From NCBI RefSeq assembly GCF_009690905.1, contig NZ_VOSW01000010.1:62001-126000 (forward strand): DNA of 64,000 nt. Direction: 5' to 3'. Positions 1-8,351 of the stretch are shown piece after piece. The position numbers and the translations under genes were made by a program. Origin of the DNA: Paraburkholderia madseniana (lineage in GTDB: Bacteria; Pseudomonadota; Gammaproteobacteria; Burkholderiales; Burkholderiaceae). The number at the start of each line of letters is the position of its first letter. Position 1 is the first letter of the stretch. Under the pieces are notes generated by a model, which did no database searches, was not told the origin of the DNA, and saw nothing but the letters and a program-made list of their open reading frames with translations.

Positions 1-1083
1 CTCGGTCATGACGTGACCGTCTTTGCGCCCGCTGCGCCGGGCGAGACGCTGTTCCGTCTGCCGCCGTGCCGCGTGGTCTATGCGCCGATCACGCTATCTC
101 AGGCCGGCACGGTAGCCATGGTGGAGGCGCGTATTCATGCATTCAAGCAGACCTTGATGGAGCACGACGCGTGGTCGTTCGATGTGCTGCACGCGCAGGA
201 CAGTATCAGCGGCAACGCACTTGCCGAGCTGAGGGCGCAAGGGCTCATTCGCGGTTTCATGCGCACTGTTCATCACCTGGATCATTTCGACGATCCACGT
301 CTCGCTGCATGGCAACGGCGGGCGTACGAGGATGCGGATCAAGTGTTGTGTGTCAGCGATACGTGGACGCGCGAGATGCGTTCGACTTTCGGTATTGCGG
401 CGCTGACGGTGCCGAACGGTGTCGACATCGCGCGCTTCACGCCTGAGGAAGACGCGCACGATACGCAGATCAGGCGGCGCTTGGGCATTGATGACGGCCC
501 GATCGTACTTTCAGTGGGCGGTATCGAAGCGCGCAAGAACACACTCGCGCTGCTCGAAGCCTTCGCGTTGGTACTACGCACGTTGCCGGGCGCGCAACTT
601 GTGATTGCCGGTGGTGCGAGCCTGCTCGACCACGACGCCTACGCCCGCGGCGTGCTTAAGCGAGCGGCGGAGTTGGGGCTGTCGATTGGTCCACACGAAA
701 GCGTGGTCGTAACCGGGCCACTCGAAGACGCCGCCATGCCCGCGCTCTTTCGCAGCGCGGACGTGTTGTCGATGGTGTCATTGCGCGAGGGCTTCGGCCT
801 GGTGGTGCTGGAGGCGCTTGCTAGTGGCACGCCGGTGGTTGCCTCTGCAATCGCCCCGTTCACCGAATATCTCGACGACAGCACCTGTTACTGGGCAAAT
901 CCGGCCGATGTTGAGTCGATAGCGGCGGCGTTGCTACGTGCTCTCAGCGGTAGCGGTAGTCGTATTGATTTCGACCGGGCCGTGCCCGCGTTACTCGCGC
1001 GCTTTAGCTGGGCGGCAAGCGCACGGCGTCACGTCGATGTGTACCGCCAGTTGCTCGCAAAGCGCGCGCTAACTATTCATTGA
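1..1083 (+). CDS. MSMEG_0565-family glycosyltransferase, 5' truncated by window edge
   Basis: Group 1/GT4-type glycosyltransferase; the open frame already runs at base 1 (Leu-Gly-His-Asp-Val...), so the N-terminus lies outside the window and 360 residues are visible. The C-terminal Rossmann half contains the usual donor-binding pattern: SVGGIEARKNTLALLEA, then REGFGLVVLEALASGTPVVAS, with the E-x7-E-type glutamates of retaining GT-B enzymes. It is followed after 17 bp by an MSMEG_0570-type gene and then an MSMEG_0569-type flavoprotein, the conserved order at the end of Nit1C (nitrilase 1) clusters, which is what assigns it to this subfamily. The acceptor is not known. Confidence in family is high; role in the cluster is inferred from context. 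Confidence 0.85.
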   Translation, partial: LGHDVTVFAPAAPGETLFRLPPCRVVYAPITLSQAGTVAMVEARIHAFKQTLMEHDAWSFDVLHAQDSISGNALAELRAQGLIRGFMRTVHHLDHFDDPRLAAWQRRAYEDADQVLCVSDTWTREMRSTFGIAALTVPNGVDIARFTPEEDAHDTQIRRRLGIDDGPIVLSVGGIEARKNTLALLEAFALVLRTLPGAQLVIAGGASLLDHDAYARGVLKRAAELGLSIGPHESVVVTGPLEDAAMPALFRSADVLSMVSLREGFGLVVLEALASGTPVVASAIAPFTEYLDDSTCYWANPADVESIAAALLRALSGSGSRIDFDRAVPALLARFSWAASARRHVDVYRQLLAKRALTIH

Positions 1084-1100
1084 TCGATTGAGGATTTGCG

Positions 1101-1385
1101 ATGCCTGTCATGCACTTTCGGATTCAGTGGCCCGATGGCGATGAAGCGAACTGTTATTCGCCGTCGCTCGTCATTGGTGATTTCTTCAAACCTGGCGAGG
1201 CTTATGCGTTGGACGATTTCGTCGAACGTTCGCGGCAGGCGTTAGGTATCGCTTCGGAGCGCGTGCGCGAGAAGTACGGCTTTGCCTGCTCGGCAGCGAT
1301 GGATCAGCTCGCACAGATCGAACGCGATGCGGAGCGCTTTCGCGATCGGCCCGAGGCGATCGTCAAGGTTATCGAATTCAGCTAG
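1101..1385 (+). CDS. MSMEG_0570-family nitrogen starvation response protein
   Basis: A 94-residue cytoplasmic protein with no signal peptide or membrane segment. The N-terminal MHFRIQWPDG stretch, the central YSPSLVI segment and the REKYGFACS segment followed by an acidic helix match my memory of the small conserved MSMEG_0570 family that travels with nitrilase-1 clusters. It sits 17 bp after the glycosyltransferase and 27 bp before the flavoprotein, clearly co-transcribed. Biochemical function is unknown; the family name comes from a mycobacterial nitrogen-starvation response. The start ATG at 1101 has only a weak purine-rich stretch (gaggattt) upstream. Confidence 0.8.
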   Translation: MPVMHFRIQWPDGDEANCYSPSLVIGDFFKPGEAYALDDFVERSRQALGIASERVREKYGFACSAAMDQLAQIERDAERFRDRPEAIVKVIEFS

Positions 1386-1412
1386 GCGTTTATTTTTTGC
1401 AGAGGACGCATC

Positions 1413-2702
1413 ATGTCGAATCCAACCCATCATGGGCGCGCTGACGGGCATCACAGCGTGCTCGTCATCGGCGGCGGGCAGGCTGGCCTGTCGGTTAGCT
1501 ATTACCTCAAGCAGGCCGGCATCGACCATCTGGTTGTGGAAAGGAACACGGTGACGCATACGTGGCGCCAGCAACGCTGGGACGCCTTTTGTCTCGTGAC
1601 GCCGAACTGGCAGTGTGCGTTGCCCGGTTACCCCTACCTGGGCGACGACCCGCACGGGTTCATGAAGAAGGACGAGATCATCGACTATCTCGATGGTTTC
1701 ATCGCGCACGTCGAGGCACCGGTGATCGAGCATGCGGAAGTCAAACGCGTGAAGCAGCGCGATGACGGCGTCTATACGATCGTGACCGCGCAAGGCGATT
1801 TCACCGCGGATCAGGTCGTGGTCGCCTCGGGTGGGTATCACACGCCGATCGTGCCGCGGCTCGCCGAGCGCTTGCCCGCAAGCATCGTGCAGTTGCAATC
1901 GTCAGCGTATCGGAACCCGCAGGCTTTGCCCGAGGGCGCGGTCATGGTGGTCGGCACGGGGCAATCCGGCGCGCAGATCGCGGAGGACCTGCATCTGGCG
2001 GGGCGCAAGGTGGTGCTCGCAGTCGGTGAGGCGCCGCGCTGCGCGCGCTTTTATCGGGGGCGTGACGTGGTCGATTGGCTCGCCGACATGCAGTACTACG
2101 ACATGCCGGTCGAAAAGCATCCGTTGCGCGAAGGCGTACGCGACAACACCAATCACTATGTGACCGGCCGCGACGGCGGACGCGACATCGATCTGCGCAA
2201 GTTCGCCGCCGAAGGCATGGAGCTGTACGGCAGGCTCGACGATCTGCGCGACGGGCAATTCCATTTCGCACCGACGCTCGCCGCCAATCTGGACGCCGCG
2301 GACGATACGTATAACCGGATCAACGCGAGCATCGACGGCTTCATCGAAAAGCATGGCATCGACGCGCCGGCGGGTGAAGTCTACGAACCGCTCTGGCGGC
2401 CAGCGGAAGAACGCACGATGCTCGATCTCCACACTAGCGGCATTTCGGCAATTATCTGGTGCATCGGTTTTACGCCTGACTTTAGCTGGCTCGACGCGCC
2501 GGTGTTCAACGGTCGCGGTTATCCGGCGCATACCCGTGGCATTACACCGATCGACGGTTTATATTTCGTCGGTTTGCCGTGGCTGCATACTTGGGGATCG
2601 GGGCGCTTCTCTGGTGTCGCACGCGATGCGGAGTTCGTCGTGCAGGCGATTTGCGAGAAAACACGCGAGCGTGAGTCGGTGAGGGCGGCTGTGGCGGCTT
2701 AA
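1413..2702 (+). CDS. MSMEG_0569-family flavin-dependent oxidoreductase
   Basis: A 429-residue FAD/NAD(P)H-dependent monooxygenase-like protein. An N-terminal FAD-binding Rossmann motif (VLVIGGGQAGLSVSYYL, residues about 16-32) and a second dinucleotide site (VMVVGTGQSGAQIAEDL, about residues 178-194) give the two-domain layout of group B flavoprotein monooxygenases. The start at 1413 follows an AGAGGACG ribosome site. It is the last gene of the Nit1C-type operon; a strong hairpin terminator follows within 50 bp. Nit1C clusters have been linked to growth on cyanide or nitriles as nitrogen source in pseudomonads and burkholderias, but the nitrilase itself would lie upstream of this window. The substrate of this flavoenzyme is not known. 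Confidence 0.85.
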   Translation: MSNPTHHGRADGHHSVLVIGGGQAGLSVSYYLKQAGIDHLVVERNTVTHTWRQQRWDAFCLVTPNWQCALPGYPYLGDDPHGFMKKDEIIDYLDGFIAHVEAPVIEHAEVKRVKQRDDGVYTIVTAQGDFTADQVVVASGGYHTPIVPRLAERLPASIVQLQSSAYRNPQALPEGAVMVVGTGQSGAQIAEDLHLAGRKVVLAVGEAPRCARFYRGRDVVDWLADMQYYDMPVEKHPLREGVRDNTNHYVTGRDGGRDIDLRKFAAEGMELYGRLDDLRDGQFHFAPTLAANLDAADDTYNRINASIDGFIEKHGIDAPAGEVYEPLWRPAEERTMLDLHTSGISAIIWCIGFTPDFSWLDAPVFNGRGYPAHTRGITPIDGLYFVGLPWLHTWGSGRFSGVARDAEFVVQAICEKTRERESVRAAVAA

Positions 2703-2735
2703 GATTTCGACTTACACATCACGACGCGAATGCAT

Positions 2736-2777
2736 GAAAAAACGGCCGCTGCTTTTTATCGCAGCGGCCGCTTCTTT
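2736..2777. terminator. Bidirectional intrinsic terminator
   Basis: Perfect 10-bp stem CGGCCGCTGC / GCAGCGGCCG (2743-2752 with 2761-2770) with an 8-nt loop. T-rich tract follows on the right (cttctttt) and an A run precedes on the left (2737-2742), so it can end both the rightward Nit1C operon and the leftward phospholipase gene. Confidence 0.85.
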
Positions 2778-2809
2778 TCGTACGGACTGAATCGAAACCG
2801 AGCTGAAAC

Positions 2810-4921
2810 TTAGCTCCCCAGTGCAGGATCGCTCATGCTGCTCCGGCCGGTTTCCACGTGTCCGGCGAAGCGTCGCGCGAACGACGGGTCCGTGTCGACG
2901 GTAATCACCAGGTCGTACCAGCCGTAGGCGTTGCGCAGATCGAGGTACAGCTGTTCAGTATCGCCGCCGCGCACCGAATGCTTGACCACGTTGTTCGCGT
3001 CGTAGGCATTGACGATGGTGAACTGGCAGCGTGCGCTGCCCACATTTTCCAGACGCAATTGCAGGTTGCCGTTGGCGACGTCGTAGCCTTCGGCGACTTC
3101 CGGCCGTGCAATATCGGAGCCGTGCCACCAGCTTCTCGCGACCGGCTTGCCCGCGAAGCGGCGCAGAAAGCCGTTCGGGCCGTAGACCGTGTAATCGTAC
3201 GTGCCGTCGATATTCAACGGCAACTGATCCTGCAGCCGCTTGCCGGCTTCGACCGTATAGGTCAGCGGTGCGGCGAGACCATTGGCGGCATAGACGAGAA
3301 ACACGGCGCCCGTGCGGCCTGAATTGACGAAACGCATCGTCAGCTTGTTCTCCGCACCTTCACCGTGCACGCGCACGAACAGTTCGTACGGCAGCGCGCG
3401 CGCCGGGCGCACGCCGGGTTCCTGCTTCGGTACGGCCTGCACGAGCGGCGGCAGCGGCACATAGTCCGGATGGCGATTCTGATCGGGCGGCACATAGCCG
3501 CTCGTGCTCGGCAGCGTCGGGAACGCGTCGTTCGGGGTGCTGAAGTTGAATGCCGACATCAGATCGCCGCACACCGCGCGACGCCACGGCGTGATGTTCG
3601 ATTCGCCCAGATTGTGCTGCTGGCCGAAGCGCTTTTCGATAAAGCGGATCACCGACGTGTGGTCGAACAGTTCCGAGCACACGTAGCCGCCTTTCGACCA
3701 CGGCGAGACCACCAGCATCGGCACACGCGGTCCGAGCCCGTACGGACCCGCCGGCGTATTGCCGCTGCCCGCATAGTTTTCATTGCTGGTGTCGACGGTC
3801 GACAAACCGTTTGCGCTCGATGCTGGCGCGAACGGCGGCGCCATATGATCAAAGAAGCCGTCGTTTTCGTCGTAATTGATCAGCAGTACCGTCTTGCTCC
3901 ATACCTCGGGATTCGACGTGAGAATCTGCAGAACCTGATCGATGTACCACGCACCGTAGTTCGACGGCCAGTTCGGGTGCTCGGAATACGCTTCCGGGGC
4001 GACGATCCACGAGACTTGCGGCAGGGCGTTGTTCTGCACGTCGCGCTTGAGGATGTCGAAGTAGCCGTCGCCGTTGGCGGCGTTCGTGCCCGTGCGGGCG
4101 TTGTCGTACAGCGGGTTGCCCGGCTGCGCGTTGCGGTACTGATTGAAGTAGAGCAGCGAGTTGTCGCCGTAGTTGCCGATGTACGCGTTCTGCGTCCAGC
4201 CCCACGAGCCGCTGGCGTTGAGTCCCGTACCGATGTCCTGATAGATCTTCCACGTGATGCCGGCGTTCTGCAGCACTTCCGGATACGTGGACCAGCCGTA
4301 GCCGAGTTCCGAGTTGTCGATCACCGGGCCGCCGCCGTTGCCGTCGTTGCCGACCCAGCCGCTCCACATGTAGTAACGGTTCGGGTCGGTCGGGCCCATC
4401 AGCGAGCAGTGGTACGCGTCGCAGATCGTGAAGGCGTCGGCGAGTTGATAGTGAAACGGAATGTCGTCGCGCGTGAGGTAGGCCATCGTCGTGGTGCCCT
4501 TGGACGGCACCCATTGATCGTAGCGGCCGCCGTTCCATGCTGCGTGCGTGCTGGTCCAGTCGTGCGCGAGGTCTTGCAGGAATTGCAGACCGAGGTTCGG
4601 CGCGGTGGGGCGGAACGGCAACACATAGCCGACGTCCGCGGCAAGCGGCTGGTACCACACCGGCTTGCCATTGGGCAGGTTGATTGCGCGCGTGTCGCCG
4701 AAACCGCGGACGCCCTTGAGCGTGCCGAAGTAATGGTCGAACGAGCGGTTTTCCTGCATCAGCACGACGATGTGCTCGACGTCGCGGATCGTACCGGTCT
4801 TGTTGTTGGCGGGAATGGCGAGTGCGTTGCGAATGCCGAGCGGCAGCATGCTCAACGCGGTGGCGGAACCGGCGGCGTGCGCGGCGGAGCGCAGAAAATC
4901 ACGGCGATTTTTTGAAGTCAT
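2810..4921 (-). CDS. Phosphocholine-specific phospholipase C, Tat-exported
   Basis: A 703-residue member of the phosphoesterase/acid phosphatase superfamily, of the length usual for bacterial phosphocholine-preferring phospholipase C (PlcN/PlcH type). The N-terminus carries a twin-arginine signal (NRRDFLRSAAHAAG, residues 5-18) with an Ala-rich hydrophobic stretch, implying folded export. The catalytic N-terminal motif ENRSFDHYFGTLKGVRGFGD (residues 57-76) contains the Thr/Ser-free family signature, and the metal-site DENDGFFDH segment lies around residue 350. Two C-terminal beta domains (DUF756 type) end the protein. The enzyme hydrolyses phosphatidylcholine/sphingomyelin outside the cytoplasm to release phosphocholine, often under phosphate limitation. 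It is monocistronic, flanked by a terminator. Confidence 0.92.
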   Translation of the reverse strand: MTSKNRRDFLRSAAHAAGSATALSMLPLGIRNALAIPANNKTGTIRDVEHIVVLMQENRSFDHYFGTLKGVRGFGDTRAINLPNGKPVWYQPLAADVGYVLPFRPTAPNLGLQFLQDLAHDWTSTHAAWNGGRYDQWVPSKGTTTMAYLTRDDIPFHYQLADAFTICDAYHCSLMGPTDPNRYYMWSGWVGNDGNGGGPVIDNSELGYGWSTYPEVLQNAGITWKIYQDIGTGLNASGSWGWTQNAYIGNYGDNSLLYFNQYRNAQPGNPLYDNARTGTNAANGDGYFDILKRDVQNNALPQVSWIVAPEAYSEHPNWPSNYGAWYIDQVLQILTSNPEVWSKTVLLINYDENDGFFDHMAPPFAPASSANGLSTVDTSNENYAGSGNTPAGPYGLGPRVPMLVVSPWSKGGYVCSELFDHTSVIRFIEKRFGQQHNLGESNITPWRRAVCGDLMSAFNFSTPNDAFPTLPSTSGYVPPDQNRHPDYVPLPPLVQAVPKQEPGVRPARALPYELFVRVHGEGAENKLTMRFVNSGRTGAVFLVYAANGLAAPLTYTVEAGKRLQDQLPLNIDGTYDYTVYGPNGFLRRFAGKPVARSWWHGSDIARPEVAEGYDVANGNLQLRLENVGSARCQFTIVNAYDANNVVKHSVRGGDTEQLYLDLRNAYGWYDLVITVDTDPSFARRFAGHVETGRSSMSDPALGS

Positions 4922-5000
4922 GGTTTTGGCTTTCGATCTTCATAAGAGGAACGAACCATGCGGCGCGAGCGTGAGCTACGCGTCGCGTGGGGCGCGGAAC

Positions 5001-5327
5001 TCAATCTACGGTGTGGATGACGGGTGTGGCGAGCGGCGTCGAAGCGGCAGCGGACAGCGCCGCGTCGGCGCTTGATGCGGGCAGTGCTGGGGTTTGAATC
5101 GTGACTGCGGGTAACGCTGGTGAAGCGGAAGAAGGATTCGCTGACAGGACCTGTGAAGCGCCGCCGTTATCGCCGGCGGCGTCGGTAGAACTCGTGGTGC
5201 TCGTGTCCGGTGCTTTATCGTCGTCGTTGCCGCAAGCGCCGAGCAGCATGCAGAGCGACACGGCGGCCAGCGCGCCCGCCAAACGTTTGCGATAGAAGGC
5301 AATGGACGGCTTCGACACAACAGACAT
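5001..5327 (-). CDS. Small Ser/Ala/Pro-rich lipoprotein, function unknown
   Basis: A 108-residue protein starting at ATG 5327, chosen over the longer frame because GGAGAC lies eight bases upstream and the signal peptide starts there. The signal peptide (KRLAGALAAVSLCMLLGAC) ends in a lipobox LGAC, then GNDDDKAPD, so the mature protein is probably a lipoprotein; the Asn-Asp after Cys would not follow the strict +2 Asp inner-membrane retention rule but +3 is Asn. The rest is low complexity (Ser, Thr, Ala, Pro), likely disordered. No domain recognised. It lies 79 bp upstream (transcriptionally) of the phospholipase gene and might be co-transcribed with it. Confidence 0.65.
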   Translation of the reverse strand: MSVVSKPSIAFYRKRLAGALAAVSLCMLLGACGNDDDKAPDTSTTSSTDAAGDNGGASQVLSANPSSASPALPAVTIQTPALPASSADAALSAAASTPLATPVIHTVD

Positions 5328-5464
5328 GGCAATGTCTCCGGCACGGGGAGGATGCGCCAGGGCATCCACGTGCCCAGGTCAGCGATGCGCAAGAATAGTC
5401 GCTTACCTGTGTAACTTTTGTGAAGATGTGGAAATTTGGGTATTTGTTGAGAATTGGGCGGCCG

Positions 5465-5926
5465 TCAATCCTGGATCGCGACGATGGCTTCGATCTCGAC
5501 GGTAATATTGCCCGGCAGCGAGCCCACGCCGACCGCCGAGCGCGAATGCCGACCGGCATCGCCGAATACATCGACGAACAGATCCGAGCAGCCGTTGATC
5601 ACGCGCGGATGCTCGGTGAAATCCGGCACGGCGTTGACCATGCCCAGCAGCTTGACGACCTGCTTCACGCGCCGCAAATCGCCTAGTTCGTTATGCAGCA
5701 CGGCGAGCAGATTCAGGCCGACCATCTGCGCGTGCTGGTACGCTTCGTCCGCGCTGACGGTGGCGCCGACCTTGCCGGTCATCAGCGAGCCGGATTCGTC
5801 GAGCGGACCTTGGCCCGATAGAAACAGCAGATTGCCCTCGCGCGTGCAGTGCGTGAAATTGCCGATCGGCGTCGGCACTTGCGGGAGCTTGAGGCCGCGC
5901 GTGTGCAGCCGGTCGTAGCAGTTCAT
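5465..5926 (-). CDS. RidA family protein (enamine/imine deaminase-like)
   Basis: A 153-residue YjgF/YER057c/UK114 (RidA) superfamily protein. The diagnostic C-terminal part HSRSAVGVGSLPGNITVEIE contains the Arg that in catalytic RidA proteins contacts the carboxylate of 2-aminoacrylate-type intermediates. RidA proteins are small trimeric enzymes that hydrolyse reactive enamines released by PLP lyases. It ends the leftward unit whose first gene is the IclR regulator (gap 82 bp), and across the regulator lies a PLP-dependent enzyme, a fitting partner. Start at 5926 lacks a strong ribosome site. Confidence 0.85.
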   Translation of the reverse strand: MNCYDRLHTRGLKLPQVPTPIGNFTHCTREGNLLFLSGQGPLDESGSLMTGKVGATVSADEAYQHAQMVGLNLLAVLHNELGDLRRVKQVVKLLGMVNAVPDFTEHPRVINGCSDLFVDVFGDAGRHSRSAVGVGSLPGNITVEIEAIVAIQD

Positions 5927-6008
5927 CGATGGGGAAGTGATGGTGAGCGGTCTTTAAGGAGTCAGCGTTGCGCGCGGGGGGATTTAAGGTTTCGGGTTTG
6001 GCGCGGCC

Positions 6009-6872
6009 TTACGCCGCCGGGTCCTGCTCGCGATGCCGCCAGCCGAGGCGCGCTTCGATACGGGCGGCCACCGCCTGCACAGCTTGTGCGAACCGTTCGG
6101 TGCCGAGCTCGGCTTTCGCCTCGGGCATCACGATCGAAATCGTGAAGACGCACGCGCCGGTGTTATCGAGCACGGGTGCCGCGAGACACGCCACGGACGC
6201 ATCCGATTCGCCGATCTGAATCGACAGCCGCGCCTCCAGCGCCTCGCGGGCAATCTGCGCGAGCACTTGCGGCCGGGTTTCCGCGCGACCGGTGGGCGAG
6301 CTTTGCGCGTGCTGCGCGAAAAACGCGACCCGTTCGGCATCCGGCAGGTGCCCGACGAGCAAGCGTCCGGACGCGGTCCAGTTGAGCGGCACGCGGCTGC
6401 CCACCCGCGAGGTCACACGGAAATGCCCCGGCCCTTCGGCCATTTGCTGTACGACCATCATGCCGTCTTCGAGTCCGCAGACCTGCACGGTCTCTTCGAC
6501 TTCGGCGGAGAGCCGCTCCATTTCTTCATGAGCGACCGCGAGGTAGTCGAGCGAGCTGGCGTACGTCAAACCGTAACCGTACAGCCGCGAGCCGAGCCAG
6601 ATCGTGCCGTCCATGCGCCGCGCCAACAGGTTCTTCTCGACCAGATCGTTAATGATCGAATACACGGTGGACAGCGGCGCACCGACCATGCGTGCGACTT
6701 CATACGCAGTAGCGGGGCGGTTTGCCTGCTGGAGCGCGTCGAGAATCTGCACGGCGCGCTCGATCGCACTGGTGCGCGTGCGCGGCGCAGCAGCTTCAGC
6801 CTGTGCTTCGGCGCCGGCTGAAGGCGCCGCGGGTACTGCTTCGGACGCGGAAGGTCGGGACGTGCGAGCCAT
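6009..6872 (-). CDS. IclR-family transcriptional regulator
   Basis: A 287-residue IclR regulator: winged helix-turn-helix at about residues 35-95 (ERAVQILDALQQANRPATAYEVARM ... MDGTIWLG in order) followed by the GAF-like effector domain (GSRVPLNWTASGRLLVGHLPD, a typical IclR segment) to the C-terminus. About 30 N-terminal residues are Ala/Ser/Pro-rich. The start at 6872 has AGAGGAG nine bases upstream. It is divergent from the SelA-like enzyme and upstream of ridA, and probably controls both directions in response to the substrate or an intermediate of the pathway. Ligand unknown. Confidence 0.9.
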   Translation of the reverse strand: MARTSRPSASEAVPAAPSAGAEAQAEAAAPRTRTSAIERAVQILDALQQANRPATAYEVARMVGAPLSTVYSIINDLVEKNLLARRMDGTIWLGSRLYGYGLTYASSLDYLAVAHEEMERLSAEVEETVQVCGLEDGMMVVQQMAEGPGHFRVTSRVGSRVPLNWTASGRLLVGHLPDAERVAFFAQHAQSSPTGRAETRPQVLAQIAREALEARLSIQIGESDASVACLAAPVLDNTGACVFTISIVMPEAKAELGTERFAQAVQAVAARIEARLGWRHREQDPAA

Positions 6873-6905
6873 CGTGCTCCTCTGACGCGAGATGTTTTTG
6901 TCCAG

Positions 6906-6965
6906 TTGACGCAGGGTGATTGTATGCTAGACTGATCCGTAATTACAACATATATTCCATAATTA
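6906..6965 (+). promoter_or_regulatory. Divergent promoter region of the IclR-controlled cluster
   Basis: A sigma70-like promoter TTGACG (6906-6911), 16-bp spacer, TAGACT (6928-6933) points to the PLP-enzyme gene at 6991. Immediately downstream lies an unusually AT-rich stretch with two near-identical heptamers, GTAATTA (6939-6945) and ATAATTA (6959-6965), spaced 20 bp (two helical turns), a plausible IclR-dimer operator. Inferred from sequence only. Confidence 0.5.
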
Positions 6966-6990
6966 AGAAATACCCGGTCGGAGGCGCTTC

Positions 6991-8193
6991 ATGGACATTC
7001 GCTCTCGCTTTGGCTTACGCCCTGTCATCAATGCTTCAGGCACGATGACGAGTCTGGGTGCGTCCATTGTCAGCGCACCGGTAATCGACGCGGTGGCGCA
7101 GGCGTTGCCGCAATTCGTCGAGATCGACGATCTGCAACGCAGAGCCTCGGCGGCGATTGCCGAGGCGTGCGGCAGCGAAGCCGGGTATATCACCGCGTCG
7201 TGCTCGGCGGCGATTACGCTCTGCATCGCCGCCACCATGACGGGCGACGACCACGGCCTGATCGAACGGCTGCCCGACACGACCGCCCTGCAGCGCAACG
7301 AAGTCGTGATTCAAACCGGCCACCTTGTCAATTATGGCGCACCGGTGGACCAGGCGATCCGTCTGTCCGGCGCGCGCGTCGTGCCGGTGGGTGCGGCAAC
7401 CGAAGCGCACGGCTACCAGTTGAATAGCGCCATCACCGAACGCACGGCTGCAGCGCTTTACGTGGTTTCACATCATACGGTGCAATTCGGCATGATCCCG
7501 CTCGAAGAATTTATTGCGGTCGCGCACGCGAAGGGCGTGCCCGTGATCGTCGACGCGGCTTCCGAATACGACCTGAAGCGTTTCATTGCGGCCGGCGCGG
7601 ATCTCGCGCTCTACTCGGCGCACAAATTTCTCGGTGGACTGACCGCCGGCATCGTCGCGGGTAAGAAAACGCTGGTACGTGCCGCGTATTTCCAGAACGG
7701 CGGCATTGGCCGCGGCATGAAAGTCGGCAAGGAAGGCATTGTGGGCGCGATTGCCGCGCTCGAACAATGGCAGCAGCGCGACCATGTCGCGGTTCGCGCT
7801 CGCGAACGCGGCTACCTCACGCTGTGGCGCGAGACCTTGAATCGTTGCGACGGCGTCTGGGCTGAGATCGACGCCGATCCGACCGGCAATCCGCTCGATC
7901 GTCTGAAACTGCATATCGATCCCAGGCAGGCACGTATCACTGCGTGGGATCTCGCCGATGCGCTCGCGCGGCCACCCGAGGGCGAGGCGCCGGTGATCGT
8001 GCGCGATCATGAAGCGGAACTGCATTTCTTTTTCGTCGACCCGTGCAATCTGCACCCGGGCGAAGAGCAGACCGTACTGGCACGGCTTACTGCCGAACTC
8101 GAGCGCGCACGACAGTCGCCCGAACCCGTCGTTACGCCGTTTTACCAGCGCGACGCGCGCCGCATTGCCGCGCGTTGTAATTGGCCGGATTGA
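6991..8193 (+). CDS. SelA/DgaE-like PLP-dependent lyase or transferase
   Basis: A 400-residue fold-type I PLP enzyme of the SelA-like family (L-seryl-tRNA(Sec) selenium transferase related; also D-glucosaminate-6-phosphate ammonia-lyase DgaE). Motifs: N-terminal RPVINASGTMTSLGAS, the PLP-lysine segment LYSAHKFLGGLTAGI (Lys about 213), and GIGRGMKVGKEGIVG, characteristic of this family. True SelA is unlikely because it is about 460 aa with an N-terminal tRNA-binding domain and no selB is present. The neighbouring GntP permease (gluconate-type acids) and RidA (enamine hydrolase) suggest beta-elimination on an amino-sugar acid or hydroxy-amino acid, giving an enamine that RidA resolves. The start at 6991 has CGGAGGC upstream. 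Exact substrate unknown. Confidence 0.75.
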   Translation: MDIRSRFGLRPVINASGTMTSLGASIVSAPVIDAVAQALPQFVEIDDLQRRASAAIAEACGSEAGYITASCSAAITLCIAATMTGDDHGLIERLPDTTALQRNEVVIQTGHLVNYGAPVDQAIRLSGARVVPVGAATEAHGYQLNSAITERTAAALYVVSHHTVQFGMIPLEEFIAVAHAKGVPVIVDAASEYDLKRFIAAGADLALYSAHKFLGGLTAGIVAGKKTLVRAAYFQNGGIGRGMKVGKEGIVGAIAALEQWQQRDHVAVRARERGYLTLWRETLNRCDGVWAEIDADPTGNPLDRLKLHIDPRQARITAWDLADALARPPEGEAPVIVRDHEAELHFFFVDPCNLHPGEEQTVLARLTAELERARQSPEPVVTPFYQRDARRIAARCNWPD

Positions 8194-8351
8194 TTCTTCC
8201 CCGGTTCATTTCGATTCACCGATGACCGTTGTTTGACCGTAGCGCCGGATTCCATTCCGGTGCCGCTTTGACTTGCCCGCTTAGTACTACTTATATCGCC
8301 GGAACATCACCGTGTAACCGGCGTTCGTTTTTCTTTCGACTTGAGGAAACC

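Noticed and set aside
3365..4915. 516-codon rightward open frame
   Set aside because: Antisense shadow of the phospholipase C gene; Arg/His/Val-rich composition typical of high-GC reverse frames and no domain.
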